Assembly: GCA_002450095.1 (NCBI GenBank)
Contig: DJYK01000020.1
Span: 1-64,000 of the forward strand
DNA: 64,000 nt
Direction of reading: 5' to 3'
From: Mageeibacillus sp. UBA6980
GTDB lineage: Bacteria; Bacillota; Clostridia; Saccharofermentanales; Saccharofermentanaceae
Under the pieces are notes generated by a model. It was given only the letters and a program-made list of their open reading frames with translations, searched no databases and had not been told where the DNA came from. This document shows, one piece after another, positions 1-9,788 of this stretch (its first letter is position 1; every line of letters begins with the position of its first letter). Position numbers and translations under genes: made by a program.

Positions 1-333
1 GTTTGCTCCTGCTGCAACATTCTTCATACCTTCCTTGATGATAGCCTGTGCAAGCAATGTAGCGGTTGTAGTACCGTCACCTGCAACATCGTTAGTCTTG
101 GAAGCAACTTCCTTAACAAGCTGAGCGCCGGCATTCTCGCCTCTGTCCTCAAGCTCGATCTCCTTGGCGATTGTAACACCGTCATTTGTAATAAGAGGAG
201 CACCGTACTTCTTATCAAGAACAACATTTCTTCCCTTAGGTCCGAGTGTTACCTTAACTGTATTAGCAACCTTATCAACACCTCTCTCAAGTGCCTTTCT
301 GGCGTCCTCGGCGTATTCAATATTCTTAGCCAT
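1..333 (-). CDS. groEL: Chaperonin GroEL, N-terminal part (cut by window edge)
   Basis: Only the first 111 residues are present; the gene continues beyond position 1. The protein begins MAKNIEYAEDARKALERG and carries the conserved ATP-binding segments TLGPKGRN (about 29-36) and the DGTTTATLLAQ stretch (about 87-97), which are diagnostic of GroEL. GroEL is the ATP-driven 60-kDa cytosolic chaperonin ring that folds proteins together with GroES. The start ATG at 333 is preceded by a GGAGG. It follows groES by 26 nt in the same direction, so both share the CIRCE-controlled promoter upstream of groES. The visible part has no frameshift. Confidence 0.98.
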   Translation of the reverse strand, partial: MAKNIEYAEDARKALERGVDKVANTVKVTLGPKGRNVVLDKKYGAPLITNDGVTIAKEIELEDRGENAGAQLVKEVASKTNDVAGDGTTTATLLAQAIIKEGMKNVAAGAN

Positions 334-359
334 ATTATGATTCCTCCAATTAACTTAAA

Positions 360-644
360 TTATTCTACGATAGCAAGGATATCTTCCTGACGAACGATGA
401 TAACTTCTTCACCGTCGATCTTAACCGTCGTACCGGCATAATCTCTGATTATTACTTTCTGTCCGACAGAAACTTCCATCTTGACTTCATTTCCGTCGAT
501 AACTCCGCCGGGACCTACAGCGATGATCTCGGCAACCTGAGGCTTCTCCTGGGCAGCAGATGCAAGTATGATTCCGCTCTTTGTTGTCTCTTCTGCCTTG
601 AGCTTCTTTATAACTACCTTATCTCCTAATGGTTTGATCGTCAT
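360..644 (-). CDS. groES: Co-chaperonin GroES
   Basis: This 94-residue protein has the normal GroES length and begins MTIKPLGDKVVIKKL, with the mobile-loop region KSGIILASAAQEKPQ (about 22-36) and the conserved VGPG turn (43-46). GroES is the heptameric lid of the GroEL cage. The start is fixed by an AGGAGG six to ten bases upstream. It is the first gene of the groES-groEL operon, and a CIRCE operator lies about 30 nt upstream of the start, so control by the heat-shock repressor HrcA is expected. Confidence 0.98.
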   Translation of the reverse strand: MTIKPLGDKVVIKKLKAEETTKSGIILASAAQEKPQVAEIIAVGPGGVIDGNEVKMEVSVGQKVIIRDYAGTTVKIDGEEVIIVRQEDILAIVE

Positions 645-674
645 ATCAAACGCCTCCTGTAATTAAAAATACTG

Positions 675-701
675 TTAGCACTCTTCGTTACCGAGTGCCA
701 A
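675..701 (-). promoter_or_regulatory. CIRCE operator (HrcA-binding inverted repeat)
   Basis: The sequence contains TTAGCACTC at 675-683, a 9-base spacer, and GAGTGCCAA at 693-701. This matches the CIRCE consensus TTAGCACTC-N9-GAGTGCTAA with a single mismatch. It lies immediately downstream of the predicted groES -10 box, around the transcription start, which is the classic position for HrcA repression of groESL. Confidence 0.95.
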
Positions 702-709
702 CAGTACTA

Positions 710-738
710 ATAATAATCATCGTTCAAACGTATGTCAA
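710..738 (-). promoter_or_regulatory. groES-groEL promoter (SigA type)
   Basis: Reading the minus strand, TTGACA (738-733) is followed after exactly 17 bases by TATTAT (715-710). The predicted start falls at about 703, at the edge of the CIRCE element, so repressor binding would block initiation. Confidence 0.8.
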
Positions 739-787
739 CAACGAATATCAAAAAAAGTCAAAAACACAAATTTTGCCTCAATTTGAT

Positions 788-1951
788 TTATTTCAGGAGC
801 TCCTCTATATCAAGATCCGTAGGACAACTGGACAATGCAGGCGAAGAACTGATGTCGGGAACCGGGTCAAAATCCGTAGTCTCACCGTAGAAGAATTCCT
901 GAACATAAGGGATCATGGCATTCCAGTTAGGTCTGATACTCCACTCGTCTCCGAACATACCCGAATTAAAGCAACCCTGGATAGGAAGCTGCATATACTC
1001 GATCGTAGCATTAGGTAAAGACGGCAGGAATTGAGTAGCATAATTCTCGATCTGCTCCTGAGAAATATTAGTCGTTATGGCCGAGAGGATATCATCCATC
1101 GCAGAAGCCTTACCGATCGCAGACAAAGACATAAACTGATCCATCAAAGATCTTAATACTTCTACCTGTCTCTCGGATCTCTTATAGTCCGAATCGACCT
1201 TTCTGATTCTCGCATATGCGACGGCCTGTCTTCCGTTAAGCCAGATATATCCGGTATTGGATACGGCGTCCTGCGAAGCAGGAAGACCCATCAGATTATT
1301 AACTTCGGCGAGATTCCAGTTAAGACCGCCCTCTGAATACAATTCAGTAGAGGAAACATCACAGTAAACGCCTCCGACAGCATCGATGATCTCGGCCATG
1401 TGATAGAAGTTAACATATGCCCATCCGTCGATACTGATCCTCAATGTATCTTCAACGGTAGCGCATAATACATCCGGGCCGCCGCGGCTCATAGCGGCGT
1501 TGATCTTCATCGCATATGAATAACCGGGAACATGTACATAACAGTCTCTGGCAATAGAAACAAGCTTGATAGTACTCTGTGTGGTGTTAACCGACATGAT
1601 CATCGTTACGTCGGAAAGTCCGCCTGTTCCGGCATCATTATAGTTTCTTGATCTTGAATCGATACCTATAAGGAGGAAGTTGTGGATCTCATCAGCAGTA
1701 TCGATCGGCGGAACACTTGTTGACGGTCGAAGATCTTCAAGATTGACGGTTACACCCTCTTCATTGGTTACTGTAACCTCAGACTGAGTTACAAATGTGA
1801 TCTTACTGAACAGATAATTCTTGTACCATACAAGGAATCCGACTACACCTATGGATAATCCAAGGATAATGGAGACAATCGTCAGGATGATTCTGCCTGC
1901 TTTACCCTTCTTGCGTGTACTTCCGCCGTTATCAGAATGTGAACTTCTCAT
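788..1951 (-). CDS. LytR-CpsA-Psr (LCP) family cell-wall glycopolymer ligase
   Basis: The protein is a short cytoplasmic tail, one membrane segment (about residues 20-42, rich in I/L/V/G) and an extracellular LCP domain. The domain core is visible as NFLLIGIDSR, SDVTMIMSVN and SIARDCYVHVPG (about 90-145), followed by the late YARIRKVDSDYKRSERQ arginine cluster (about 247-263). LCP enzymes transfer lipid-linked teichoic acid or capsular polymers onto peptidoglycan. An AGGAGG at 1957-1962, five bases before the ATG at 1951, selects this start (387 aa) over an ATG 18 bases upstream. It follows galE closely, so UDP-galactose supply and polymer attachment may be coexpressed. Confidence 0.9.
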   Translation of the reverse strand: MRSSHSDNGGSTRKKGKAGRIILTIVSIILGLSIGVVGFLVWYKNYLFSKITFVTQSEVTVTNEEGVTVNLEDLRPSTSVPPIDTADEIHNFLLIGIDSRSRNYNDAGTGGLSDVTMIMSVNTTQSTIKLVSIARDCYVHVPGYSYAMKINAAMSRGGPDVLCATVEDTLRISIDGWAYVNFYHMAEIIDAVGGVYCDVSSTELYSEGGLNWNLAEVNNLMGLPASQDAVSNTGYIWLNGRQAVAYARIRKVDSDYKRSERQVEVLRSLMDQFMSLSAIGKASAMDDILSAITTNISQEQIENYATQFLPSLPNATIEYMQLPIQGCFNSGMFGDEWSIRPNWNAMIPYVQEFFYGETTDFDPVPDISSSPALSSCPTDLDIEELLK

Positions 1952-1965
1952 TAACTCCTCCTCGA

Positions 1966-2988
1966 TCAATCCGATAATCCGTTAGGATTCTTCTGCTGCC
2001 AATTCCAGCATGAACTGCACATATCATTGATATCTCGTTTTGCTTCAAAGCCGAGAACCTCTCTGGCTTTATCGGTAGATGCGTAGCATACCGGAAGGTC
2101 CCCTGCTCTTCTGGGACCGAATACATGATTGATACTGTGTCCGCATGCCTTCTCGAAAGCAGCGATAGCTTCCTTTACCGAAGTTCCCTTTCCGGTTCCG
2201 AGATTAAACACTTCAACACCGGACTTATGAGTATCAATATAGTTCAAAGCCTTTACATGTCCTTCCGCGAGATCACAGACATGAATATAATCGCGAAGAC
2301 AAGTTCCGTCTGGCGTATCATAATCATCTCCGAAAACCGTCAGACACTCGAGAGTGCCTACCGCGACCTTGGAGATATAAGGGAAAAGATTATTGGGTAT
2401 ACCCTGAGGATCTTCACCGATCAAGCCGCTCTCATGCGCTCCGACCGGATTGAAATATCTTAATAGAACTATGCTCAATGACGGGTCGGCATGAGCAACA
2501 TCCTTTAAGATCTGTTCGATCATCCATTTTGTCCAGCCGTAAGGATTAGTACACATTCCCAAGGGACTTTGCTCCGTAAACGGTACATCCTCACTCTGAC
2601 CGTATACGGTAGCGGATGAAGAGAATACGAGTTTCTTAACATTAAACTCTCTCATCAGCTCCAAAACAGTAAGCATACTGTTTATGTTATTGGAATAATA
2701 CTCTAAAGGCTTGGAAACTGACTCACCTACGGCCTTAAGACCGGCAAAATGAATAATACTGTCGATATCATTCTCTTTAAAGACAAGGGATAGAGCCTCC
2801 TTGTCACAGCAATCAACGTTATAGAACTTAATCTGTTTACCTGTAATAGTATGAAGTCTGTTGATTACTTCTTTCTTGCTGTTGATGAGATTATCTGCGA
2901 TTATTACATCAAAATCATTCTCAATTAAAGATATAACGGTATGAGAGCCGATAAATCCCGTTCCGCCTGTTACAAGAACAGTCTTCAT
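1966..2988 (-). CDS. galE: UDP-glucose 4-epimerase GalE
   Basis: This is a 340-residue short-chain dehydrogenase-like epimerase with the N-terminal NAD-binding glycine motif TGGTGFIGSH (residues 7-16) and the catalytic YGWTK (YxxxK) motif near residue 150. It interconverts UDP-glucose and UDP-galactose for Leloir metabolism and surface polysaccharides. The longest frame starts 15 bases earlier, but an AAGGAGG sits directly over that codon and points to the ATG at 2988. It is cotranscribed with the LCP ligase gene downstream. Confidence 0.96.
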   Translation of the reverse strand: MKTVLVTGGTGFIGSHTVISLIENDFDVIIADNLINSKKEVINRLHTITGKQIKFYNVDCCDKEALSLVFKENDIDSIIHFAGLKAVGESVSKPLEYYSNNINSMLTVLELMREFNVKKLVFSSSATVYGQSEDVPFTEQSPLGMCTNPYGWTKWMIEQILKDVAHADPSLSIVLLRYFNPVGAHESGLIGEDPQGIPNNLFPYISKVAVGTLECLTVFGDDYDTPDGTCLRDYIHVCDLAEGHVKALNYIDTHKSGVEVFNLGTGKGTSVKEAIAAFEKACGHSINHVFGPRRAGDLPVCYASTDKAREVLGFEAKRDINDMCSSCWNWQQKNPNGLSD

Positions 2989-3089
2989 AAATACCTCCTT
3001 CAAGACAGCTCAGATGATTATACAAATAAAAATAAGATTTTTGAATACTTTGTAAAGAATAATATTGCATTCTCATTACAAAAACGAGG

Positions 3090-4655
3090 TCAATCCTCAT
3101 TATTTCTTTGTGACAATTGCTTCTTGGGTTTAATTACAGGCAGGTCGATGGTAAATGACGCACCGCCTTCCGATTTGTTGCCTGCAGTAATGGTTCCGCC
3201 GTGTTCTTCCGCGATAGCAAGTGCAAGCGCCAGACCGATTCCGTGCTTACCGTCGCTTCCTTTCGCGAAGCGGTCAAATACGGTTGGCAATACATTCTCG
3301 TCTATTCCGGGGCCGTCATCGCTTATTACGAATCTTATGGTTTCTTTATTGAGCTTACTTACTGTGAAGTCTACCTGTTTACGGGCATAACGGTTGCAGT
3401 TGGAGAATATGTTCTCGAGCATCCTTAAGATATCGTTCTCATTTGCACAGATGTATGAATCTTCAGCCCTGATATCGGTAACAAGCTCTTTCCCGTCAAA
3501 AAGGAAATTACCTCTGATCCTGGCAATAATATCCTCGGATATCTCCTGAACATTGATAATTGTCTTCTTAACGGTATAATTACCGCTTTTGGACATATCC
3601 ATCTTCGAGATCGACAGAAGGTTCTCAACGAGCTTGGTAAGCCTTGTAGTCTCGGAAATAATGACGTCGACAGCGTTATTCTTCTCGCTCTCGTTAAATA
3701 TGTCGTACTTGATACCCTCGGCATAACCTTGTATTGACATAAGAGGCGTGCGCAATTCGTGAGAAGCGTTCTGGAAGAAAGTCTTCTGCTCTATATCAGA
3801 CTGTTCGAGCTTGGATGCCATCCTGTTCATGCTGTCGCCCAGCTTACTTAACTCAGAGCTCATGATATGTCCCTTAACGGGAGTAAAATCACCCTTACCG
3901 ACACGGGAAGCAAACTTAGAAAGCTTTCTGGTCGAGAAGAAAAGCGGGAACGCTATGATGATACTTATGATCGTAGAAGCAAGAACGGCTACGATTATCG
4001 CACGGAAGATCGCAACATTGATAGCCGTCGTGAAATTGTAGTAAGAACTTGTATCGATATACACGAGAAGATAATACTGGTCATATTCGGAAACATCTTC
4101 ACCCTGATAGCTTGAGTACTCAACATTAATAAACTTATAGTAAACCAGGCTGTTATCGACGAGCGTGCTCCTGGTATCGCTCGATGATATCGTCTTGTCA
4201 TGGACCATATTTTCAATGATCGTATTCAGATATTTCTCGGCGCGGTTCCTGGATGAGACCGAGTATGATGCCGTCGGCCATAACACATTGAATCCGTTTC
4301 CGGATACATCGTCTTCGAACAGTACAATGGACGCTTCGTTTGAAATGTCCGAGGAGGAAACAATGGAATTAAGAAGATTCGTCCTGATCTGTTCTTCATC
4401 CCCTGATTCTGCCGTAAGCGAGTTTCTGAACGCTTCGGCAAAAGACTGACAGGAATTAACGGCGTTATTGATACGGTTATCGCATTCATAAGCAATGTAA
4501 TTTTGCATTATGAAATTACTTGATAACCATATGAGAGCACCCGTGATAAGAGAGACAGCCAATAAAGAAATATAGATATGAAGAAATAAAGGCAAGCGGA
4601 ACGGCCTGCCTGCATCATCGGACGATTCGGTGCTGTTATTCCTCTGACTTATCAT
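3090..4655 (-). CDS. Membrane sensor histidine kinase
   Basis: The 521-residue protein has a first membrane segment (about 24-46), an extracytoplasmic sensor region (about 50-210), a second membrane segment (about 213-240), a HAMP linker, a HisKA domain with phospho-acceptor H299 in NASHELRTPL, and an HATPase domain with N box IFSNCNRYA and G boxes DDGPGID and GKHGIGLALA. It should phosphorylate the response regulator encoded immediately upstream, whose 3' end it overlaps by 20 nt. The sensor region resembles no ligand-binding domain I can name, so the stimulus is unknown. All catalytic boxes look intact. Confidence 0.93.
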   Translation of the reverse strand: MISQRNNSTESSDDAGRPFRLPLFLHIYISLLAVSLITGALIWLSSNFIMQNYIAYECDNRINNAVNSCQSFAEAFRNSLTAESGDEEQIRTNLLNSIVSSSDISNEASIVLFEDDVSGNGFNVLWPTASYSVSSRNRAEKYLNTIIENMVHDKTISSSDTRSTLVDNSLVYYKFINVEYSSYQGEDVSEYDQYYLLVYIDTSSYYNFTTAINVAIFRAIIVAVLASTIISIIIAFPLFFSTRKLSKFASRVGKGDFTPVKGHIMSSELSKLGDSMNRMASKLEQSDIEQKTFFQNASHELRTPLMSIQGYAEGIKYDIFNESEKNNAVDVIISETTRLTKLVENLLSISKMDMSKSGNYTVKKTIINVQEISEDIIARIRGNFLFDGKELVTDIRAEDSYICANENDILRMLENIFSNCNRYARKQVDFTVSKLNKETIRFVISDDGPGIDENVLPTVFDRFAKGSDGKHGIGLALALAIAEEHGGTITAGNKSEGGASFTIDLPVIKPKKQLSQRNNED

Positions 4656-5358
4656 CTGTATACTGATCGTACTTTGTTGTTAATCTGAATCCGTAACCCC
4701 ATACAGTTGAGATCCGGGCATCGGAATCAGAGATCTTCTTACGGAGCCTCTTTACGGTATCGTCTGCAACACGCGTCTCGATCTCGGTCTCATAACCCCA
4801 GATCTTATCGAGAAGCTCGACTCTCGGGACCGCTCTGTCGCTGTTGATCATAAGATAAGTAAGAAGAGTATATTCGTTTGGCGTAAGATTAAGCTCTTTA
4901 TTCTTAAGTGTCGCGGATTTGGTCTTCCTGTTTATGGTGATATCGGCAAATCTGATCTCGGCATCGGAAGCATCCACATTGATATTATGAGAGGCTTCGA
5001 GTCTTGCAAAGATAGACTTCACCTTTGTAACAAGCTTGATAGGGCTGAACGGCTTGGTAAAATAATCATCACTTCCGAGATTCAATCCTTCGATATAATC
5101 GGCATCCGAATCCCTCGCGGTAAGCATTATTATCGGGATATTACTTATCTTTCTGATCTCTGTAAGTATAAAAAAACCGTCTCTTCCCGGCATCATTACA
5201 TCGAGGATTATGAGATCACAAGGGTTGGTAATAAATCTTTTAAGAAGATCGTCCCCGGTCGGAAAACCGTAGATGATATATCCTTCTCTTTCAAGAAAGG
5301 ATTTAAGCAGGTTTCTTATATTGTCATCGTCATCTGCGATATATATAACTTTTTCCAT
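4636..5358 (-). CDS. OmpR/PhoB-family response regulator
   Basis: The 240-residue protein has an N-terminal receiver domain with the acidic cluster ADDDD (8-12), phospho-acceptor D53 in LILDVMMPGRDG and the conserved lysine in FTKPFSP (about 102). A C-terminal winged-helix DNA-binding domain ends in DDTVKRLRKKI and VWGYGFRL. It is the first gene of a two-gene unit with the histidine kinase. A GGTGAG precedes the ATG. Targets cannot be read from the window. Confidence 0.95.
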   Translation of the reverse strand: MEKVIYIADDDDNIRNLLKSFLEREGYIIYGFPTGDDLLKRFITNPCDLIILDVMMPGRDGFFILTEIRKISNIPIIMLTARDSDADYIEGLNLGSDDYFTKPFSPIKLVTKVKSIFARLEASHNINVDASDAEIRFADITINRKTKSATLKNKELNLTPNEYTLLTYLMINSDRAVPRVELLDKIWGYETEIETRVADDTVKRLRKKISDSDARISTVWGYGFRLTTKYDQYTDDKSEE

Positions 5359-5445
5359 AAACTCACCATGTATATTTTAGTATATTTATTTTACCTTTAC
5401 ATATATGATTTATCCTCTCAATTTGGTGAAATATTGCGGAAAATA

Positions 5446-5477
5446 AAAAAGACGGACCGCAGAATGTCCGTCTTTTT
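5446..5477. terminator. Bidirectional rho-independent terminator after rny
   Basis: A seven-pair stem GACGGAC/GTCCGTC (5451-5457 and 5466-5472) with an 8-base loop is flanked by A5 on the left and T5 on the right, giving a U-tract in both directions. On the minus strand it ends the rny transcript, 58 nt after the rny stop. Confidence 0.88.
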
Positions 5478-5534
5478 AAGGTGTTCCAACTTCACAACAA
5501 ATAAAAATCTAACTAAGGTAAAAAAGTCTGTTAT

Positions 5535-7100
5535 TTATTTTGCAACATCTGTTGCACGAGTCTCACGGATGATATTAACCTTGATCTGACCGGGATAATC
5601 GAGTTCATCTTCGATCTTCTTGCAGATCTGTCTTGCTTTAAGGATCATCTCTTCGTCGTTGACCTTCTCGGGTTCAACGATTACACGGATCTCACGTCCG
5701 GCCTGGATTGCATAGCTCTTCTCGACACCGTCGAAACTGGTCGCGATCTCTTCGAGCTTCTGAATTCTCTTGATATATGTCTCGAGATTCTCTCGTCTTG
5801 CTCCGGGTCTCGCCGCCGATATAGCATCGGCCGCCGCTACAAGAACTGCTTCAGCAGTCTTTGCTTCTACGTCACCGTGATGAGCTTCTACAGCATTACA
5901 TACGAGATCTGATTCATGATACTTTCTGACAATATCCGTACCGAGCTGTACATGTGTACCTTCCTGTTCGAAGTCTACAGCTTTTCCGATATCATGCAAA
6001 AGTCCCGCTCTCTTGGCAAAATTAACATCGAGTCCGAGTTCGCCTGCCATCATTCCGGCAAGGAAACTTACTTCGATAGAGTGCTTAAGAACATTCTGTC
6101 CGTAACTTGTACGATACTTAAGTTTACCAAGGAGTTTGATAACTTCAGGGTGAAGGTTCATGACGCCCGTCTCATAGGCTGCCCTCTCACCTTCCTGCTT
6201 GATCGTCTGGTTGATCTCTTTCCTGGCCTTATTTGCCATTTCCTCGATCCTGGCGGGATGAATCCTTCCGTCGGATACGAGTTTCTCGATGGTGATCCTG
6301 GCGACTTCACGTCTTATCGGATCAAAAGATGAAAGTATAACTGCTTCAGGTGTATCGTCGATAATAAGATCGACACCCGTGATCGTCTCGATCGCCCGGA
6401 TATTTCTGCCTTCACGGCCGATGATACGTCCTTTCATCTCATCGTTGGGAAGATTTACAACAGACACGGTAGCTTCCGATACATAATCAGATGCATATCT
6501 TTGAATGGATGTGACAATGATGTCTTTAGCGATCTTATCAGCATCCTGCTTGGTCTTCTCTTCCATCTGCCTGAGCATTACAGCCATATCGTGACTGTAT
6601 TCTTTCTCCGCCGCTTCAAGCACGAGGCTCTTTGCTTCAGAGATTGATAAACCGGAGATTGTCTCGAGCTCCTGCTCTCTTTTGGCAACAAGTTCCTTCT
6701 GTCTCTCGACATGTCTCGTTGCTTCTTCGAGCTTGGCTTCGTACATAGCACGCTTGTTTTCTGCGCTTTGAAGCAGCTTCTCCACATTATCTTCCTTCTG
6801 CTCAAGCTTGTTCCTCTCTCTTGCAAGCTCCTGTCTCTTCTCTCTCGCATCTCTTTCGAGTTCAACGCGAGCTTTAGAGATCTCTTCCTTAGCCTGCAAC
6901 AGGAGTTCTCGCTTGCGGTTCTCCGCATCCTTCTGGGCTTCCGCCTCGATTCTTTCAGCTTCTGCTTTTGCTTTCACCGAATCCTCAGCCAACTGCTTTT
7001 GCTGAGCCGACAATCCGCTTTTGTAGTAGATATGCACACCGATAAAACCGATAAAGATACCGAGAACCAATCCAATGATTAAACATATTAACCACTGCAT
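5535..7100 (-). CDS. rny: Ribonuclease Y
   Basis: This 521-residue membrane-anchored endoribonuclease starts mRNA decay. It shows an N-terminal membrane helix (about 2-25), a long charged coiled coil (about 30-200, rich in KRE and AEAQKDAENRKRE), a KH RNA-binding domain with IIGREGRNIRAIE (about 218-230) and an HD domain with the catalytic HDIGKAVD (about 367). The ATG at 7100, preceded by GGAGGTGA, is preferred over one 39 bases upstream. It is a single-gene unit closed by the terminator at 5446-5477. Confidence 0.97.
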   Translation of the reverse strand: MQWLICLIIGLVLGIFIGFIGVHIYYKSGLSAQQKQLAEDSVKAKAEAERIEAEAQKDAENRKRELLLQAKEEISKARVELERDAREKRQELARERNKLEQKEDNVEKLLQSAENKRAMYEAKLEEATRHVERQKELVAKREQELETISGLSISEAKSLVLEAAEKEYSHDMAVMLRQMEEKTKQDADKIAKDIIVTSIQRYASDYVSEATVSVVNLPNDEMKGRIIGREGRNIRAIETITGVDLIIDDTPEAVILSSFDPIRREVARITIEKLVSDGRIHPARIEEMANKARKEINQTIKQEGERAAYETGVMNLHPEVIKLLGKLKYRTSYGQNVLKHSIEVSFLAGMMAGELGLDVNFAKRAGLLHDIGKAVDFEQEGTHVQLGTDIVRKYHESDLVCNAVEAHHGDVEAKTAEAVLVAAADAISAARPGARRENLETYIKRIQKLEEIATSFDGVEKSYAIQAGREIRVIVEPEKVNDEEMILKARQICKKIEDELDYPGQIKVNIIRETRATDVAK

Positions 7101-7205
7101 GTTGGTACTCACCTCCAATATAAAGTTGTCAAAGAACATTTATACAGCTATCATTAGCCATTAGTTATAATAAAAATAATTTATAGAAGTGTCAAGGTTG
7201 ATAAT

Positions 7206-8126
7206 ATGCAATTTAATTACGTTGTAACAAGTGAGCTGAGCGGCACGGTACTGCGTTCCGTTCTTAAAAAACAGCTCAAGTTAAGCTCTACTATGATAAA
7301 GCGAGTCAAACTCTACGGAACACTTGAGGTCAACGGAGTGCATGCCAATGTCAATCAGGTCTTAAACGAAGGCGATGTTATTTACGCATTTTATGATGAC
7401 GATGTAGGTAAACTTAACAGTATTCGCGAGATACCCGTTCTGTACGAAGATGATTTCTTTGCCGTTGTGATCAAGCCTTCCGGCATGGTCACACACCCGG
7501 TCCACGGGCATCTTGACGATTCCCTGTTAACTTTACTCAACCCTTCAACAAAGCCTCTTCACCCCGTGATGCGTCTTGACAGGGAAACCTCAGGTCTTAT
7601 GGTGATCGCGAAGTCAGGTCACATACATAAGCTTTTTACCGAGCAAAAGATAAAAAAGAAATACATAGCCGCCGTATACGGAATCTATAACGAACCCGAA
7701 GGAATCATAGATCGTCCGATAAAAAGACGTGAAGGCTCGGTTATGATAAGAGACGTCTGTTCATGCGATGACGAAGGTTCACATGCGTCGGTTACGCTCT
7801 ATAAGACACTTTCAAAGGATGAGGATAAGAACATATCCCTTGTGGAATTCGAGCTTCTTACCGGACGGTGTCATCAGATAAGGGTACATTCATTATCAAT
7901 GGGACACCCTCTGATCGGTGACGGGCTTTACGGTCCTTGCTCTATTGATAATCCGTCAGATCTGTACCCGGATGCACCCGCCATCGATAAAGCGGCAGGA
8001 AGACTGGCGTTGCATGCTTATAACCTGCAGTTTATCCATCCGTTAACGGGAAAGCCGATGGAATTTACAAGCGATCTTCCGCGGGAGATTACAGAACTAA
8101 GTCCGAAGTTCGCCGATCATCTTTGA
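7206..8126 (+). CDS. RluA-family 23S rRNA pseudouridine synthase
   Basis: The 306-residue protein has an N-terminal S4-like RNA-binding region (about 14-62) and an RluA catalytic domain with the catalytic aspartate D125 in the motif RLDRETSGLM, plus the late GRCHQIRVH motif. It isomerises uridine to pseudouridine in rRNA; the exact target (RluC or RluD class) cannot be settled from sequence alone. A modest AAGG lies 8 bases before the ATG. It is a lone plus-strand gene whose 3' end overlaps recN by 30 nt convergently. Confidence 0.92.
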   Translation: MQFNYVVTSELSGTVLRSVLKKQLKLSSTMIKRVKLYGTLEVNGVHANVNQVLNEGDVIYAFYDDDVGKLNSIREIPVLYEDDFFAVVIKPSGMVTHPVHGHLDDSLLTLLNPSTKPLHPVMRLDRETSGLMVIAKSGHIHKLFTEQKIKKKYIAAVYGIYNEPEGIIDRPIKRREGSVMIRDVCSCDDEGSHASVTLYKTLSKDEDKNISLVEFELLTGRCHQIRVHSLSMGHPLIGDGLYGPCSIDNPSDLYPDAPAIDKAAGRLALHAYNLQFIHPLTGKPMEFTSDLPREITELSPKFADHL

Positions 8127-9788
8127 AGCAAGTTCGGTAGATTCTTTGTCTTCCTTACCGGACAAGAGCCTTGCCACTTCATTGATCCTTTCATCATCAT
8201 TAAGAGGGATGATCTCGGTAAATGTCCTCTCCCCGTCTGTTTGCTTTCTGATAAGAAAGTTGGAATCGGAGGCCGCGGCAAGCTGTGCGGTATGAGATAC
8301 CAGCAACACCTGATGCTCTCGCGCGATGGCTTTAAGCTTTCTTGCTATCGATAAGGACGCTTTACCTGAAACGCCGGTATCGATCTCATCGAATATCAGT
8401 GTAGGCATCATATCGGAAGACGAGAGTATCTTTTTTATCGCAAGCATGATCCTTGACGCTTCGCCTCCGGACGCGACTGAAGACAGATCCATAGGAGGCT
8501 GTCCGGGATTTGCACTGAACATAAAAGTAACATCATCAATGCCGTTTATATTGAAGTATCTGTCTTTGGGACGCGTATCGAACTTAACATAGAAAGAACT
8601 TGAAGGCATCTCGAGTTCTTTGAGCTCTTCCGTTATCATGGAAGATAAGACTTCGGCCTGTCTTTTACGAAGTTCCGACAGGTCTTCGGCAAGTTGAAGC
8701 AGATCGGTCTTAACTGATGCCAATTGCTTTTTGATCCTTACGATCTCAACGGAAGCATTAGAGATCTTAAGAAGCTCCGCTTTGGCTTTCTCACCGAATC
8801 CGATCACATCGTCTATGGTCTTTCCGTACTTGGATTCAAGCTCATATATCTTGCCTAATCTGTCTGTAACTCTTCTTTCTTCGTCTTCGTTATAGGAATA
8901 ATCGCCGATCTTTTTTAAATAATCGGAAGTAAAGGAATCCAGATCAAAGGACAAGCTCTCAAGTCTTTTGTAATACTCGGTAAAGGACTCATCCTTCTCT
9001 GAAAGCTTTTTGATTATCCTTAATGCTTCAGAGATCTTGCCGGATACCGTAAGACCGGCCGGATCCTGCCCGGACAACAGATCCTCGGAATCATTGATAA
9101 GAGAACGGTTTCTGAAGCTTTCCGCCAACTCCTTCTTTCTGACAGTAAGTTCTTCATCCTCACCGGGTCTTAATGACGCTCCCTCTATCTGCTCGACCGC
9201 GAACTTCAGGTAATCCGCTGAAGACGAATCTCTCGCGATCTCCGATAATTCCTTATATGAAGCCGTAAGATCCTTATACTCTTTGAGCTTAGACCGGTAA
9301 TCTTCTTTCAAGGACAGTATCTTAGTTCCGCCGAAGCGGTCGAGCATCTCGATATGGACCGATGTATCGAATATCCTGGAGTTATCGTTTTGACCGTGAA
9401 TATCAATGAGCTCACGGCTTATATCTTTCAAACGGGATAGAACGACAGAAGTCCCGTTGATCCTGGCGATACTCTTGCCCTCTTCCCTGAAAGTCCTTGA
9501 GATGATTATATTGCCCTCATCAACAGGGATACCGTATTCCTCCATCAAAGGGATCAGCCTCTTCATGACAGTATCATCACAATCGAAAACCGCTTCTACA
9601 TAAGCACTGTCACTGTCATTTCTTATAAGATTCTTTGAAGCCTTCTGTCCGAAGATAAGCCCGATGGCATCAATAAGCAAAGATTTACCGGCACCTGTCT
9701 CGCCTGAAATAACATTAAGTCCTTCCTTGGGACAAAAAACAGCATGCTCGATCAGAGCAAAACTTCTGATCTCAAGCCTTGTCAGCAT
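8097..9788 (-). CDS. recN: DNA repair protein RecN
   Basis: This 563-residue SMC-like ATPase has Walker A GETGAGKS (29-36), a central coiled coil (about 160-370), the ABC signature region SSVASGGEASRIMLAI and Walker B TLIFDEIDTGVSG near the C terminus. RecN is an early double-strand-break sensor. It follows argR in the conserved nadK-argR-recN order and overlaps it by 17 nt. The sporulation genes spoIVB and spo0A, which usually come next in sporeformers, are missing. Confidence 0.97.
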   Translation of the reverse strand: MLTRLEIRSFALIEHAVFCPKEGLNVISGETGAGKSLLIDAIGLIFGQKASKNLIRNDSDSAYVEAVFDCDDTVMKRLIPLMEEYGIPVDEGNIIISRTFREEGKSIARINGTSVVLSRLKDISRELIDIHGQNDNSRIFDTSVHIEMLDRFGGTKILSLKEDYRSKLKEYKDLTASYKELSEIARDSSSADYLKFAVEQIEGASLRPGEDEELTVRKKELAESFRNRSLINDSEDLLSGQDPAGLTVSGKISEALRIIKKLSEKDESFTEYYKRLESLSFDLDSFTSDYLKKIGDYSYNEDEERRVTDRLGKIYELESKYGKTIDDVIGFGEKAKAELLKISNASVEIVRIKKQLASVKTDLLQLAEDLSELRKRQAEVLSSMITEELKELEMPSSSFYVKFDTRPKDRYFNINGIDDVTFMFSANPGQPPMDLSSVASGGEASRIMLAIKKILSSSDMMPTLIFDEIDTGVSGKASLSIARKLKAIAREHQVLLVSHTAQLAAASDSNFLIRKQTDGERTFTEIIPLNDDERINEVARLLSGKEDKESTELASKMIGELRT